Source: Rhabdaerophilum sp. SD176 | Lineage (GTDB): Bacteria; Pseudomonadota; Alphaproteobacteria; Rhizobiales; Beijerinckiaceae | DNA length: 64,000 bases | NCBI RefSeq assembly: GCF_030143245.1 | Contig: NZ_JARJNS010000001.1 | Location: 1-64,000 of the forward strand | Reading direction: 5' to 3' | Part shown: piece after piece, positions 26,385-34,548 of the stretch | How positions within the stretch are numbered: position 1 is the stretch's first letter | Layout: each line of letters opens with the position of its first letter | Made by a program: the position numbers and the translations under genes | The notes under the pieces: model-generated | What the model was told of the DNA's origin: nothing | Database searches by the model: none | Seen by the model: the letters and a program-made list of their open reading frames with translations, nothing else

Positions 26385-27380
26385 ATGCAGCATGGCGGTG
26401 ATCTTGGCGAGGCGATGGCCCTGTTCGGCGGGAAGCGGGGGGACTGGCTTGACCTGTCCACCGGCATCTCGCCCTTTCCCTATCCGCTGCGGACCCTCGG
26501 CGCCCATCTCTGGACCGCCTTGCCCGGCAGACATGAACTCGAGGCGCTGCTCGCCGCAGCCCGGATCGCCTATCGCGTGCCGGACAGCCATGACATCGTG
26601 GCCGCGCCCGGAACACAGGCCCTCATCCAATGGCTGCCCCGCCTGGCACCCGGGGGCGGGACCGTGGGTATCACCGAGCCGAGCTATGCCGAACATGCGC
26701 GTGCCTGGCAGCAGGCCGGCCATGAAACGGAACCCTATCGCCCCGGCAAGCCGCTCGCCGAGACCATCCGCCATGCGGTGCTGGTCCATCCCAACAACCC
26801 GGATGGGCGGTCGGCCGCACCGGCCGACGCAATGATTCTTGCCTCGACCCTTGTTGAAAGACAGGGCTGGCTTATCGTGGACGAGGCCTTCATCGACACG
26901 ATGCCGGATGCCTCGTTGACCGGCATTCTGAAGGATTTTCCGGTCATCACCTTGCGTTCGTTCGGGAAATTCTATGGCCTGGCCGGGCTCCGGCTCGGTT
27001 TCGCGATCGGGCCGAAAGACCTGGTCGCCCCGCTGCGCGAAGCCATTGGCCCGTGGCCCATCAGCGGCGCGGCGATCCAGGTTGCTACCGCCGCCCTGTC
27101 CGACCTCGCTTGGGCCGAAGCCATGCGGAGCCGCCTTGCCGAGGAAGCCGAGGCTTTGGACCGGGTCCTGTTGCGCTATGGCTTTGTGGTCGTCGGCGGC
27201 ACGTCCCTGTTCCGGCTCGCCCGGATACCCCGTGCCGATTCCCATGCGGCCTTGGCCGGTCGACGGATCTGGACACGCTGCTTCCACTGGGACCCGCGGC
27301 TGATCCGCTTTGGCCTGCCGGCCGGGCCTGCTGCGCGCGAACGCCTCGCGCGGACCCTGTCCGAGCTTCGTCACGGCTGA
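26385..27380 (+). CDS. cobC: L-threonine-O-3-phosphate decarboxylase (CobC; CobD in Salmonella naming)
   Basis: The 331-residue PLP enzyme of aminotransferase class I/II makes (R)-1-amino-2-propanol O-2-phosphate for the nucleotide loop of B12. It shows HGGDLGEA at the start, WLDLSTGISPFPYP, VLVHPNNPDG and the PLP-binding Lys in LRSFGKFYGLAGLRLGF. The ATG at 26385 matches the family N-terminus; an ATG at 26355 would add ten residues and overlap btuF. It is convergent with btuD (ten-base overlap) and divergent from btuF, with start codons only ten bases apart. Confidence 0.93.
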   Translation: MQHGGDLGEAMALFGGKRGDWLDLSTGISPFPYPLRTLGAHLWTALPGRHELEALLAAARIAYRVPDSHDIVAAPGTQALIQWLPRLAPGGGTVGITEPSYAEHARAWQQAGHETEPYRPGKPLAETIRHAVLVHPNNPDGRSAAPADAMILASTLVERQGWLIVDEAFIDTMPDASLTGILKDFPVITLRSFGKFYGLAGLRLGFAIGPKDLVAPLREAIGPWPISGAAIQVATAALSDLAWAEAMRSRLAEEAEALDRVLLRYGFVVVGGTSLFRLARIPRADSHAALAGRRIWTRCFHWDPRLIRFGLPAGPAARERLARTLSELRHG

Positions 27381-28159
27381 GCCTCCACCTGCCAGGGGAT
27401 CAGGGCCGGCTCGCCGCCATGATCGAGACGCAGCGCCCGGATTCCATAGGTCTCCGCCAGTTGCCGGTCTGACAGGACGTCGGCGGGGGCTCCGGACGCG
27501 ACGACCATGCCGCCATCCATCAGCACGATCCGGTCCGCCATCCGGGCCGCCAGCGTCAGGTCATGCGTGACAGCGACAACCAGGCGCCCCTGCCGCGCCT
27601 GCTGGCGAAGGATCTCCATCACCACCAGCTGGTGCCTCGGGTCGAGCGAGGCCGTCGGCTCGTCGGCCAGCAGGATCGGCGCCTCGACCGCCAGCACACG
27701 GGCCAGCATGATGCGGGCGCGCTCGCCTCCGGAAAGGGTGGTGGCGGATTGCCCGGCCAGACCCCGGGTGCCAGTCACGCGCATCGCCTCGTGGATGATC
27801 CGTCCATCCTCCGGCGAGAGGCGTCGCGGATCCACCACGCCATGTGGAAAGCGGCCGAGTGCCACGATATCTTCCGCCGGCAGCGGCCAATGCACCTGAT
27901 GGCCCTGCGGCAGGTACCCGATCAGCCGTGCGCGCGCCCGCCTGTCGAGCGAAGCGCCTTCACTGCCATTGATGGCGATCCGGCCCCCATGCGGGAGCAG
28001 GCCGGCCATCGCCTTGAGCAGGGTGGTCTTTCCCGCCCCGTTGGGGCCGATCAAGGCCACGAGAGCGCCGCCTGACAGTTCAAGCGAAACCCCGCCGACA
28101 ATGCCGCGGCCGGCAAGCCGGACGGCCACATCCTCAAGGACGATCCGCGGCGGGTTCAT
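27371..28159 (-). CDS. btuD: Cobalamin ABC transporter ATP-binding protein (BtuD-like)
   Basis: The 262-residue FecE/BtuD-type ATPase has Walker A GPNGAGKTT near residues 37-45, the Q-loop LPQGHQ, signature LSGGERAR, Walker B ILLADEPTASLD, and switch His in VTHD. It energises the BtuC permease. It overlaps btuC by four bases and closes the btuBCD operon controlled by the second cobalamin riboswitch. Confidence 0.93.
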   Translation of the reverse strand: MNPPRIVLEDVAVRLAGRGIVGGVSLELSGGALVALIGPNGAGKTTLLKAMAGLLPHGGRIAINGSEGASLDRRARARLIGYLPQGHQVHWPLPAEDIVALGRFPHGVVDPRRLSPEDGRIIHEAMRVTGTRGLAGQSATTLSGGERARIMLARVLAVEAPILLADEPTASLDPRHQLVVMEILRQQARQGRLVVAVTHDLTLAARMADRIVLMDGGMVVASGAPADVLSDRQLAETYGIRALRLDHGGEPALIPWQVEAQP

Positions 28160-29205
28160 GCCATCCCTCCGGAGAGCGAACGCCTTTCCCGGACAATGAG
28201 ATAGAGGAAGAACGGCACACCGATGATCGAGGTCAGCACCCCGACCTTTATGTCCGAGGTGGCCGGGATCAGGCGCACGGCGATATCCGCTGCGAGGAGC
28301 AGGGCCGAACCGCAGAGTGCCGCCGGAACCAGCAGATGGGCAGGATCATGCCGGACGAATGGCCGCATGAGATGCGGGGCGATCAGCCCGATAAAGGCGA
28401 TCGTGCCGGAAACGGCGACAGCCGCCCCCACGCCCATGGCCACACCAAGAATGGTCGTGAGCCGCAGCCGCTCGACCGGCACGCCGAGGCTCGCGGCGGC
28501 ATCCTCTCCAAGGGCCAGCGCACGATAGCCGCCCCGCTGGAGCCAGAGCAGCAGCAGCGCGACCGTGATGAAGGGCAGGGCCAGCATGACATGGCGCATC
28601 GAGCGATCTTCAAGCGAACCCAGCAACCAGAAGGCGATTTCCAGCGCCGCGAACGGGTTGGGCGCGAGGTTCATCGCCAGCACCGTCCCGGCACCGGCCA
28701 GCGAGGAAACTGCGAGCCCCGAGAGGATCAGCAGGAGCAGCCCTGCATTCCGCCCGGCAATGGCCAGCAGAAGGAATACGGAGGCAAAGGCCCCGGCAAT
28801 CGCCGCCAGCGGCAGGCCCCAGCCCAGGGCGTCATTGATCCCGAGCGAGATCGTCGCCACGGCGGCGAGCGCAGCCGATTGCGGCGCGCCGAAAAGGGAA
28901 GGGGCGGCGAGCGGGTTGCGGAGCAGGCCCTGCAACGCTGCGCCGCCCATGGCCAGCACGGCGCCGATGGCCAGAGCGAGGATCGCGCGCGGCAGCCGGA
29001 TTTCCCAGATGATGATCCGGTGTGCCGCCTCGCCCCGCCCGGCCAGAGCGGCAATCACATCGCCCGGCGGGAGGGCGACAGGTCCGACCCCGAGCGAGAT
29101 CACGAACAGCCCGCCGACGAGCAGGGCAAGGCCCGGCAAAAGCCAGGCCCGCCAAGGCGTCCGTTCGGGCAGGGAGGCGCTTCTCGCCTCCGTTTCGGCT
29201 ACCAC
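28156..29205 (-). CDS. btuC: Cobalamin ABC transporter permease (BtuC-like, FecCD family)
   Basis: The 349-residue FecCD-family permease has about ten membrane segments. It carries IRLPRAILALAIGAVLAMGGAALQGLLRNPLAAPSLFG landmarks (RLPRAILA, GAALQGLLRNPLA) and the C-terminal FIGLIAPHLMRPFVRHDPAHLLVP coupling region (GLIAPHLMR, HDPAHLL). The short cytoplasmic N-terminus is charged. It overlaps both btuB (seven bases) and btuD (four bases), so translation is coupled. Confidence 0.94.
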   Translation of the reverse strand: MVAETEARSASLPERTPWRAWLLPGLALLVGGLFVISLGVGPVALPPGDVIAALAGRGEAAHRIIIWEIRLPRAILALAIGAVLAMGGAALQGLLRNPLAAPSLFGAPQSAALAAVATISLGINDALGWGLPLAAIAGAFASVFLLLAIAGRNAGLLLLILSGLAVSSLAGAGTVLAMNLAPNPFAALEIAFWLLGSLEDRSMRHVMLALPFITVALLLLWLQRGGYRALALGEDAAASLGVPVERLRLTTILGVAMGVGAAVAVSGTIAFIGLIAPHLMRPFVRHDPAHLLVPAALCGSALLLAADIAVRLIPATSDIKVGVLTSIIGVPFFLYLIVRERRSLSGGMA

Positions 29206-31175
29206 GTCGTCTTCATCCCTGCATAGAAGGCCCGGCCGGTCGTGCCATAGTTCCAGACCTCGTGATAGCGGGCATTGTTGAGGTTCTCGCCCCGGATATA
29301 AAGTTCGACCTGTTCTGTCGGCTTGTAGCTGGCCAGCATGTCGAACCTCGCATAGGGGGCGAGCCGCTGCGTCTCGTTGGCTCCACTGAACCGCTTCGAG
29401 ACCAGAGTCACGGAGGGTTCGAAGCTCCAGTTGGCGAAGGGCGTGATGGCAAGCCCGATCTTGCCGACGCTTTCCGGCCGCCGGGCGAGGGTCCGGTTGG
29501 TCGTCAGGTCCTTGGCCTGCAGATAGGTATAGGCCCCGCGCAGCTGGAGCAGGCCGGTCCAGAGCTGGGCCGTACCCTCGAGTTCGAGCCCAATACTCTC
29601 GGCCCGCGCGACATTCACGTAGCAGCCGAAGGCCTGAAGTGCGTTGGCAAGGCAGGTCGGGCTGGTCTGGAAATTGATCAGGTCGCGGCTGCGGATCCAG
29701 AAACCGGTGGCGGAAATCCGGACACGTCCGTCGAGAAACTCCTGGTCGATCCCGATATCGCCGCCGAGATTATGCTCGGCCTGAAGCGCCACCGAACCCT
29801 GATAGCCGCCGAAACGCTGGTAAAGCGTCGGTGCCTTGCCGCCGGTGCCGAGGCTGGCGCGCAGCTTGGTTCCAGTCTCGGTGATGCGGTAGGCGCCGGT
29901 GGCGCGCCAGGTGAGAAACGTATCGACGTCGGTTACGTGGTCGAGGCGCCCGCCGAGAGACACGTCCAGCCGCTCCGTCACCGGAACCTGCCAGAGGCCG
30001 AAGGCGGAAAGGGTGGTCTGGTTGCCGCCAAGCGATTTGGTGCGCGCACCCAGCGGTATGATGCTCTGGTTGAAGGTTACGGCGATCTCACGCTCGGCTT
30101 TCGTGCCAAAGATCATGGAACCGTAGCGCTCCAGCCGGTAGGTGCCTTGATACTCCGCCGCGAAGCGGTCACCGGTGAAATCGGTATGCCGCCACGTCGC
30201 GACATTGGGGTTGCTGGCCGCCGTGATCGAGGTATCGCGGAACATCCTGTCGGTCCGGCTGGCCGTCAGCGTCAGGGCATGCGTCAGCTTGTTCTCGAGC
30301 GTATCGAGTTCCGCCTTGGCGAAGGCGGAGAAAAACCGCCGGTTGCTGGCCGAAGGCGTGTCGGGAAAGGCACCGAAAGCGGCATCATATTCCGCGCGGT
30401 GGAAGGTGATCATCCCACCGGCCTCGAAACGAAAGCCCTCGCGGGCATCGAACCCGACCCGGCCGAACCCGCCCAGGGTCTCCGTCCCGTCCTTCTCGTA
30501 GGGCGCGCCGGCCTTCAGCCGCGCGACACGGTGGCCATACCGGGAGAACCCATCATTCCGGAAGCCGGACCCGGCAAAGGAATAGGACCACGCACCCTGC
30601 TGGCCATAGGCGCCGGCATTGCCCGAAAGCGTGCCATAGCTGCCGCCCTCGACCTGCCCGAATGCCTTGAAGGGGCCGCGCCCCCGGCGGGTGATGATGT
30701 TGATGACGCCGCCCATCGCATCCGAGCCATAGAGCGCGCTTTGCGGACCGCGGAGAACCTCGATCCGCTCGATGAGACCGCCTGGGATGCCTCCGAAATC
30801 CGCCTCGCCATTGGCCGAGGACGCATCGTTGATGCGCACGCCATCCACCAGCACGAGAAGCTGGCCTGGATTCGTGCCCCGGATCCGCACCGATGTGGAA
30901 GCGCCGGGCCCGCCCGTTTCAGTGATGTCGAGGCCCGGAACGAAGCGCAAGGCATCGACAAGGGAGCCGGAATGCGTCTTCTGGATTTCGTCGGAGCGGA
31001 TCACAGTGATGGCGCTGCCGGTCCGCTGGATCGAGGTGGGCGAGCGATTCGCCGTGATCAGGATATCGAGACCGGCCGGCTCTGATGTTCTGGATTGAGA
31101 AAAGGCTGGAAAGCTTTGATAAACAGCAAGAATGCCACCCATCCCAAGGATGAGTGCGCAGGAAGCGCGAGACAT
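29199..31175 (-). CDS. btuB: TonB-dependent cobalamin outer-membrane receptor (BtuB-like)
   Basis: The 658-residue protein has a signal peptide (hydrophobic residues about 7-22), then a plug domain (GSAITVIRSDEIQK, LVDALRFVPGLDI, RIRGTNPGQLLVLVDGVRIND, LRGPQSALYGSDAMGGVINIIT; each a standard plug element). A 22-strand-type barrel follows and ends in aromatic Trp (MKTTW). Small size and plug sequence match BtuB. The start at 31175 has GGAGGAACC immediately upstream. It is directly preceded by a cobalamin riboswitch on the same strand, which makes the substrate assignment firm. It moves B12 across the outer membrane to BtuF, BtuC and BtuD. Confidence 0.95.
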   Translation of the reverse strand: MSRASCALILGMGGILAVYQSFPAFSQSRTSEPAGLDILITANRSPTSIQRTGSAITVIRSDEIQKTHSGSLVDALRFVPGLDITETGGPGASTSVRIRGTNPGQLLVLVDGVRINDASSANGEADFGGIPGGLIERIEVLRGPQSALYGSDAMGGVINIITRRGRGPFKAFGQVEGGSYGTLSGNAGAYGQQGAWSYSFAGSGFRNDGFSRYGHRVARLKAGAPYEKDGTETLGGFGRVGFDAREGFRFEAGGMITFHRAEYDAAFGAFPDTPSASNRRFFSAFAKAELDTLENKLTHALTLTASRTDRMFRDTSITAASNPNVATWRHTDFTGDRFAAEYQGTYRLERYGSMIFGTKAEREIAVTFNQSIIPLGARTKSLGGNQTTLSAFGLWQVPVTERLDVSLGGRLDHVTDVDTFLTWRATGAYRITETGTKLRASLGTGGKAPTLYQRFGGYQGSVALQAEHNLGGDIGIDQEFLDGRVRISATGFWIRSRDLINFQTSPTCLANALQAFGCYVNVARAESIGLELEGTAQLWTGLLQLRGAYTYLQAKDLTTNRTLARRPESVGKIGLAITPFANWSFEPSVTLVSKRFSGANETQRLAPYARFDMLASYKPTEQVELYIRGENLNNARYHEVWNYGTTGRAFYAGMKTTW

Positions 31176-31214
31176 GGTTCCTCCATTCGGCCCGCCGCCG
31201 AATTGTTGGGGTTG

Positions 31215-31395
31215 CACGGACTCTCGGCCGGTCTCCTGGCTCGCGGATCGCCGCTTTCATCCACCTTCCCGGTCATCGAACCAGTGGTGTTCTGGAAGAA
31301 AGCTCACCGCTTACAGTTGCGGGGGCAGCTGCGGCATTGGGCCTGAAGCCCGCACCGCATTCCCGTTTCACCCTCCTCGCGGAAGGCACCGAAAG
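31215..31395 (-). promoter_or_regulatory. Cobalamin riboswitch upstream of btuBCD
   Basis: Read on the minus strand, the element shows GGTGAAACGGGAATGCGGTG (near 31352-31371), GCCCCCGCAACTGTAAGCGG (31310-31328 region), ACCACTGG, GGGAAGGTGG, and GAGCCAGGAGACCGGCCGAG near 31224-31243. This is a full class I cobalamin riboswitch pointing into btuB. It should repress B12 uptake when adenosylcobalamin is abundant. The rest of the gap up to the phnF stop at 31469 shows nothing further. Confidence 0.94.
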
Positions 31396-31468
31396 CTGGA
31401 TTACCCAAACACAGCCGGAAGGGCGTGGCAAGTCGTCGCAAGTTGCAAATGGGGTGAAAACGCAACCC

Positions 31469-32245
31469 TTACGAGGCGGAGGGCTCGGCCAGCGGCTCGA
31501 TGATCATTTCCATCCGCGGCCCGGCAAAAACGCTGACAACAAACTGGATCGGCCTGTGGTCGGGCAGGGCGTCGAGCCCGATCGATTGCAGCACCGGACT
31601 GCCCAAAGGCAGCGCGAGCAGGGCGGATTCCTCGTTCGAGGCGATGCGGGCGGAGAGCCGCGTCGAGAGGCGAAGATAGTCCTGGATTCCCGCCGAGGCG
31701 AAGGCGGCCGAAATCGACGCATCGTTCATCGCCAGCCGCTCCGGAAAGTCCGGGAACCGGGCGATGTCGAGATAGTGAAGACTTGTGGATACCGGGACCT
31801 GACCCGCGAGGCTGAGCGTGCGGACCACATGAACCTCGCTGTCCGGTGCAATCTCGAGCGCCTCGGCCACCATCGGATTGGCGCTTTCGCGGATGGTGGA
31901 AATGATCTTGCCCGTAACAGCAATGCCGGCGGCGCTGAAATTGGTCCGGAGACTGACGCGGCGGCCGATCCGGTAGGGGAAGCGCTGGGCGAGCACCTCG
32001 GTGCCGCGTCCCCGCTCGACGGAGACAAGCCCTTTCTCCGCCAGATGCTTGAACGCCTGCCGAACCGTATGCCGGTGCACGCCGAACCGTTCGGCCAGAA
32101 GAGCCGAGGGCGGCAACAGGGCACCGACCGCATGCTGCCCGGCGCGGATTTCCTCCTCCAGTGCATCGGCGATGCGCTTCCAGGCGAGGCTCGGGGCAGG
32201 AGCGGCAAGGGTCGAGGCAACGGTTTCCATGTCGGTCGTCATCAT
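31469..32245 (-). CDS. phnF: GntR/HutC-family regulator of phosphonate metabolism (PhnF)
   Basis: The product of about 258 residues has an N-terminal GntR winged helix (LLPPSALLAERFGVHRHTVRQAFKHL, recognised in pieces: LLAERFGVHRHTVRQA) and a C-terminal UTRA ligand-binding domain. It is divergent from phnG with paired palindromes between, and in this position it is almost certainly the repressor of the phn operon. The N-terminal start is uncertain: ATGs at 32245, 32242 and 32230 and a TTG at 32257 are in frame, and the ACAGG before 32245 is the best ribosome site seen. Confidence 0.93.
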   Translation of the reverse strand: MMTTDMETVASTLAAPAPSLAWKRIADALEEEIRAGQHAVGALLPPSALLAERFGVHRHTVRQAFKHLAEKGLVSVERGRGTEVLAQRFPYRIGRRVSLRTNFSAAGIAVTGKIISTIRESANPMVAEALEIAPDSEVHVVRTLSLAGQVPVSTSLHYLDIARFPDFPERLAMNDASISAAFASAGIQDYLRLSTRLSARIASNEESALLALPLGSPVLQSIGLDALPDHRPIQFVVSVFAGPRMEMIIEPLAEPSAS

Positions 32246-32258
32246 CCTGTCACCCAAT

Positions 32259-32300
32259 AAGTCTAGACATTCCGCTGATCAGACATTAAAGTCTAGACTT
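32259..32300. promoter_or_regulatory. Paired GTCTAGAC operators between phnF and phnG
   Basis: Two copies of a palindrome lie in the divergent control region: AAGTCTAGACAT at 32259-32270 and the perfect AAGTCTAGACTT at 32289-32300. Their core GTCTAGAC centres are exactly 30 bases apart, close to three helical turns. The flanking PhnF regulator is the obvious ligand. One site abuts the phnF start and the other lies just before phnG, so both directions could be repressed. Confidence 0.72.
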
Positions 32301-32325
32301 ATCACGGTCAACGGATTCGACAAAG

Positions 32326-32778
32326 ATGCAATCGAACGAACCTTTGGCGCGCCGGCAGGGACATTTTGCCGTTCTGGCCCGCGCCGCTCTGGCTGAGGTA
32401 GAGGCCGTTCTGGCCGACGCGCCAGCCATCCCGCCCTTCATGGTGCTCAAGCAGCCGGAAACCGGCACGATCATGGTTGAAGGGCGCGCCGGCGGCGGCG
32501 GGCGGCGTTTCAATCTCGGCGAGGCGACCATGACCCGCTGCGCCATACGGCTGGAGGACGGCACCCTCGGCTTTTCTTACGCGCTCGGGCGGGACACGGC
32601 CAAGGCGCAGAAGGCGGCCGTTCTTGACGCCCTTCTGCAAAACGAGCCGCCCGAGGGCCCGATGCACCGGGCGATGCACCGTCTGGCCGAGCGCCAGAAG
32701 CAGGCCCGTGAGGAAGCCTCCCGCAAGGCGGCGGCCACCAAGGTCGAGTTCTTCACGATGGTGCGGGGAGAGGGCTGA
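32326..32778 (+). CDS. phnG: C-P lyase complex subunit PhnG
   Basis: The 150-residue protein belongs to PhnG. It is part of the PhnGHIJ core that attaches methylphosphonate to the C1 of ribose from ATP and later cleaves the C-P bond. Landmarks are RQGHFAVLARA at the N-terminus, FNLGEATMTRCAIRLEDG and SYALGRDTAKAQKAAVLDAL. It is the first gene of the phn operon, about 25 bases after the downstream PhnF site, with a weak ribosome site. Its TGA overlaps the phnH ATG by one base. Confidence 0.95.
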   Translation: MQSNEPLARRQGHFAVLARAALAEVEAVLADAPAIPPFMVLKQPETGTIMVEGRAGGGGRRFNLGEATMTRCAIRLEDGTLGFSYALGRDTAKAQKAAVLDALLQNEPPEGPMHRAMHRLAERQKQAREEASRKAAATKVEFFTMVRGEG

Positions 32779-33425
32779 TGGCCGAGCAGAATGCACTTTT
32801 GCCGAAGGATGGGTCGGCCAATGCGCCGTTCAATCCGGGAATCGGCTTTTCCGATCCCGTCTTCCAGTCGCAGGCGGCCTTCCGCGGGATCCTCACGGCC
32901 TTGTCCGAGCCGGGCACGATCCACGATCTCGGCCCTTTCGCCCCCTGTCCTGTCGGCCTTGAACCCGCAACGGCGATCCTGCTTCTGACACTCGCCGATT
33001 ATGAAACGCCGGTCTGGATGCCGGAAGCGCTTGAAAGCGGGGAGGCGGGTGTCTGGCTGCGGTTCCATTGCGGCGCGCCAGCGGCATCCGCTGCAAAGGC
33101 GGCCTTCGCGGTCGGCACGGCCGGGCATGGCTTCCCGGGCGTGGATGCCTTTAGCCCGGGCAACGAGCTTTACCCCGACCAGTCAACAACCCTGATCCTC
33201 CAGATCAGCAGCCTGACCGGCGGCGAAACGCTTGATCTCGAAGGGCCTGGCATTCCGGGCACCCGGCAGATCGCGCCGCGCGGCCTCCCTGCCGGCTTCG
33301 CCGTCGAATGGGCCCGCAATACCCGCCTCTATCCGCTGGGCGTGGACATTGTTCTTGCCGCCGGCAGCCAGATCCTCGGCCTCCCGCGGACGACCCGTAT
33401 TGCCGCGCACGACCCGCGCCCCTGA
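32778..33425 (+). CDS. phnH: C-P lyase complex subunit PhnH
   Basis: The 215-residue PhnH is a structural subunit of the PhnGHIJ core complex. Characteristic stretches are FSDPVFQSQAAFRGILTAL-like (FQSQAAFRGIL), LTLADYETPVW, and the C-terminal NTRLYPLGVDIVLAAG. It starts in a TGATG overlap with phnG and is followed by phnI after ten bases. Confidence 0.95.
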   Translation: MAEQNALLPKDGSANAPFNPGIGFSDPVFQSQAAFRGILTALSEPGTIHDLGPFAPCPVGLEPATAILLLTLADYETPVWMPEALESGEAGVWLRFHCGAPAASAAKAAFAVGTAGHGFPGVDAFSPGNELYPDQSTTLILQISSLTGGETLDLEGPGIPGTRQIAPRGLPAGFAVEWARNTRLYPLGVDIVLAAGSQILGLPRTTRIAAHDPRP

Positions 33426-33435
33426 GGAACCGATC

Positions 33436-34548
33436 ATGTATGTTGCCGTAAAGGGCGGGGAAGCCGCCATCCTTGCAACCCACGATCTTCTCGCCGAAGC
33501 CCGGCGGGGCGATCCCGCCGTAAGGGAAGTCGAAGTCGCGCAGATTCGCGAGCAACTCGGCCTCGCCGTGGCGCGGGTCATGAACGAGGGCTCGCTCCAT
33601 GACCCGGATCTCGCCGCCCTCGCGCTGAAACAGGCACAGGGCGATGCCATTGAAGCCGCCTTCCTGATCCGCGCCTTCCGGACGACCTTGCCGCGCTTCG
33701 GCTCCTCCCTTCCGGTTGAGACCTCGCGCATGGCGATCCGTCGACGGATCTCTGCCGCCTACAAGGACCTGCCAGGCGGGCAGGTTCTCGGCCCGACCTA
33801 TGATTACACCCACCGCCTGTTCGATTTCGCGCTGATGGAGGGCGAGTCCCGGCCGGAGGCGCCACAGGCGGCATCGACCCTCGCGCAGACGATGCCGCGC
33901 GTGCCGGATATTCTGGGTGCGGAAGGACTGATGGAACCGGAGATGCCGCCTGAAGGCGATCCGGCCCCGTTCGATCTCACGCGGCAGCCTGTCTCCTTCC
34001 CGGCAGATCGCGATGTCCGGCTGCAAGCCATGGCCCGGGGTGATGAGGGCTTCCTGCTCGGCCTCGGCTATTCGGTCCAGCGCGGCTTCGGAGGCAACCA
34101 CCCCTTCGCCGGCGAGATCCGGATGGGTGAGGTCAGCGTCGAATTTGTGCCGGAGGAACTCGGCTTTGCTGTCGATCTCGGCGAGATCACGCTCACAGAG
34201 TGCCAGATGGTCAACCAGTTCTCCGGCTCGAAGGACGTGCCGCCGCAATTCACGCGCGGCTATGGCCTCGCTTTCGGCCATTCCGAGCGCAAGGCGATGT
34301 CGATGGCGCTGGTCGACCGGGCGCTGAAGGCCCGTGAATTCGGCGAGGCCGCGGATTACCCCGCCCAGCAGGACGAGTTCGTCCTCTACCATTCGGACAA
34401 TGTCGAGGCCGCCGGTTTCGTCGAGCATCTGAAACTGCCGCATTACGTCGATTTCCAGGGCGAGCTGGAGTTGATCCGCCGCATCCGTGCGGAGCGCGAG
34501 GCGCGCCTTGCGCCGGAAACCACCCCGATCCAGGAGGCTGCGGAATGA
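33436..34548 (+). CDS. phnI: C-P lyase complex subunit PhnI
   Basis: The 370-residue PhnI is the nucleosidase-like subunit that, with PhnG, H and L, displaces adenine from ATP by phosphonate. Recognised parts are MYVAVKGGEAAI at the start, GYSVQRGFGGNHPFAGEIR-like blocks (VQRGFGGNHPFAGE), and YGLAFGHSERKAMSMALVDR (LAFGHSERKAMSMAL). The ATG at 33436 gives the conserved N-terminus; upstream in-frame extension overlaps phnH. It overlaps phnJ by four bases. Confidence 0.96.
   Translation: MYVAVKGGEAAILATHDLLAEARRGDPAVREVEVAQIREQLGLAVARVMNEGSLHDPDLAALALKQAQGDAIEAAFLIRAFRTTLPRFGSSLPVETSRMAIRRRISAAYKDLPGGQVLGPTYDYTHRLFDFALMEGESRPEAPQAASTLAQTMPRVPDILGAEGLMEPEMPPEGDPAPFDLTRQPVSFPADRDVRLQAMARGDEGFLLGLGYSVQRGFGGNHPFAGEIRMGEVSVEFVPEELGFAVDLGEITLTECQMVNQFSGSKDVPPQFTRGYGLAFGHSERKAMSMALVDRALKAREFGEAADYPAQQDEFVLYHSDNVEAAGFVEHLKLPHYVDFQGELELIRRIRAEREARLAPETTPIQEAAE

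Noticed and set aside
25524-27374. BtuF read as a 616-residue protein
   Set aside because: The extra N-terminal part is antisense to cobC; a normal secretion signal begins near 26375.
29022-31085. A long plus-strand open frame opposite btuB and btuC
   Set aside because: Antisense shadow of a clearly identified TonB-dependent receptor; no domain and atypical composition.
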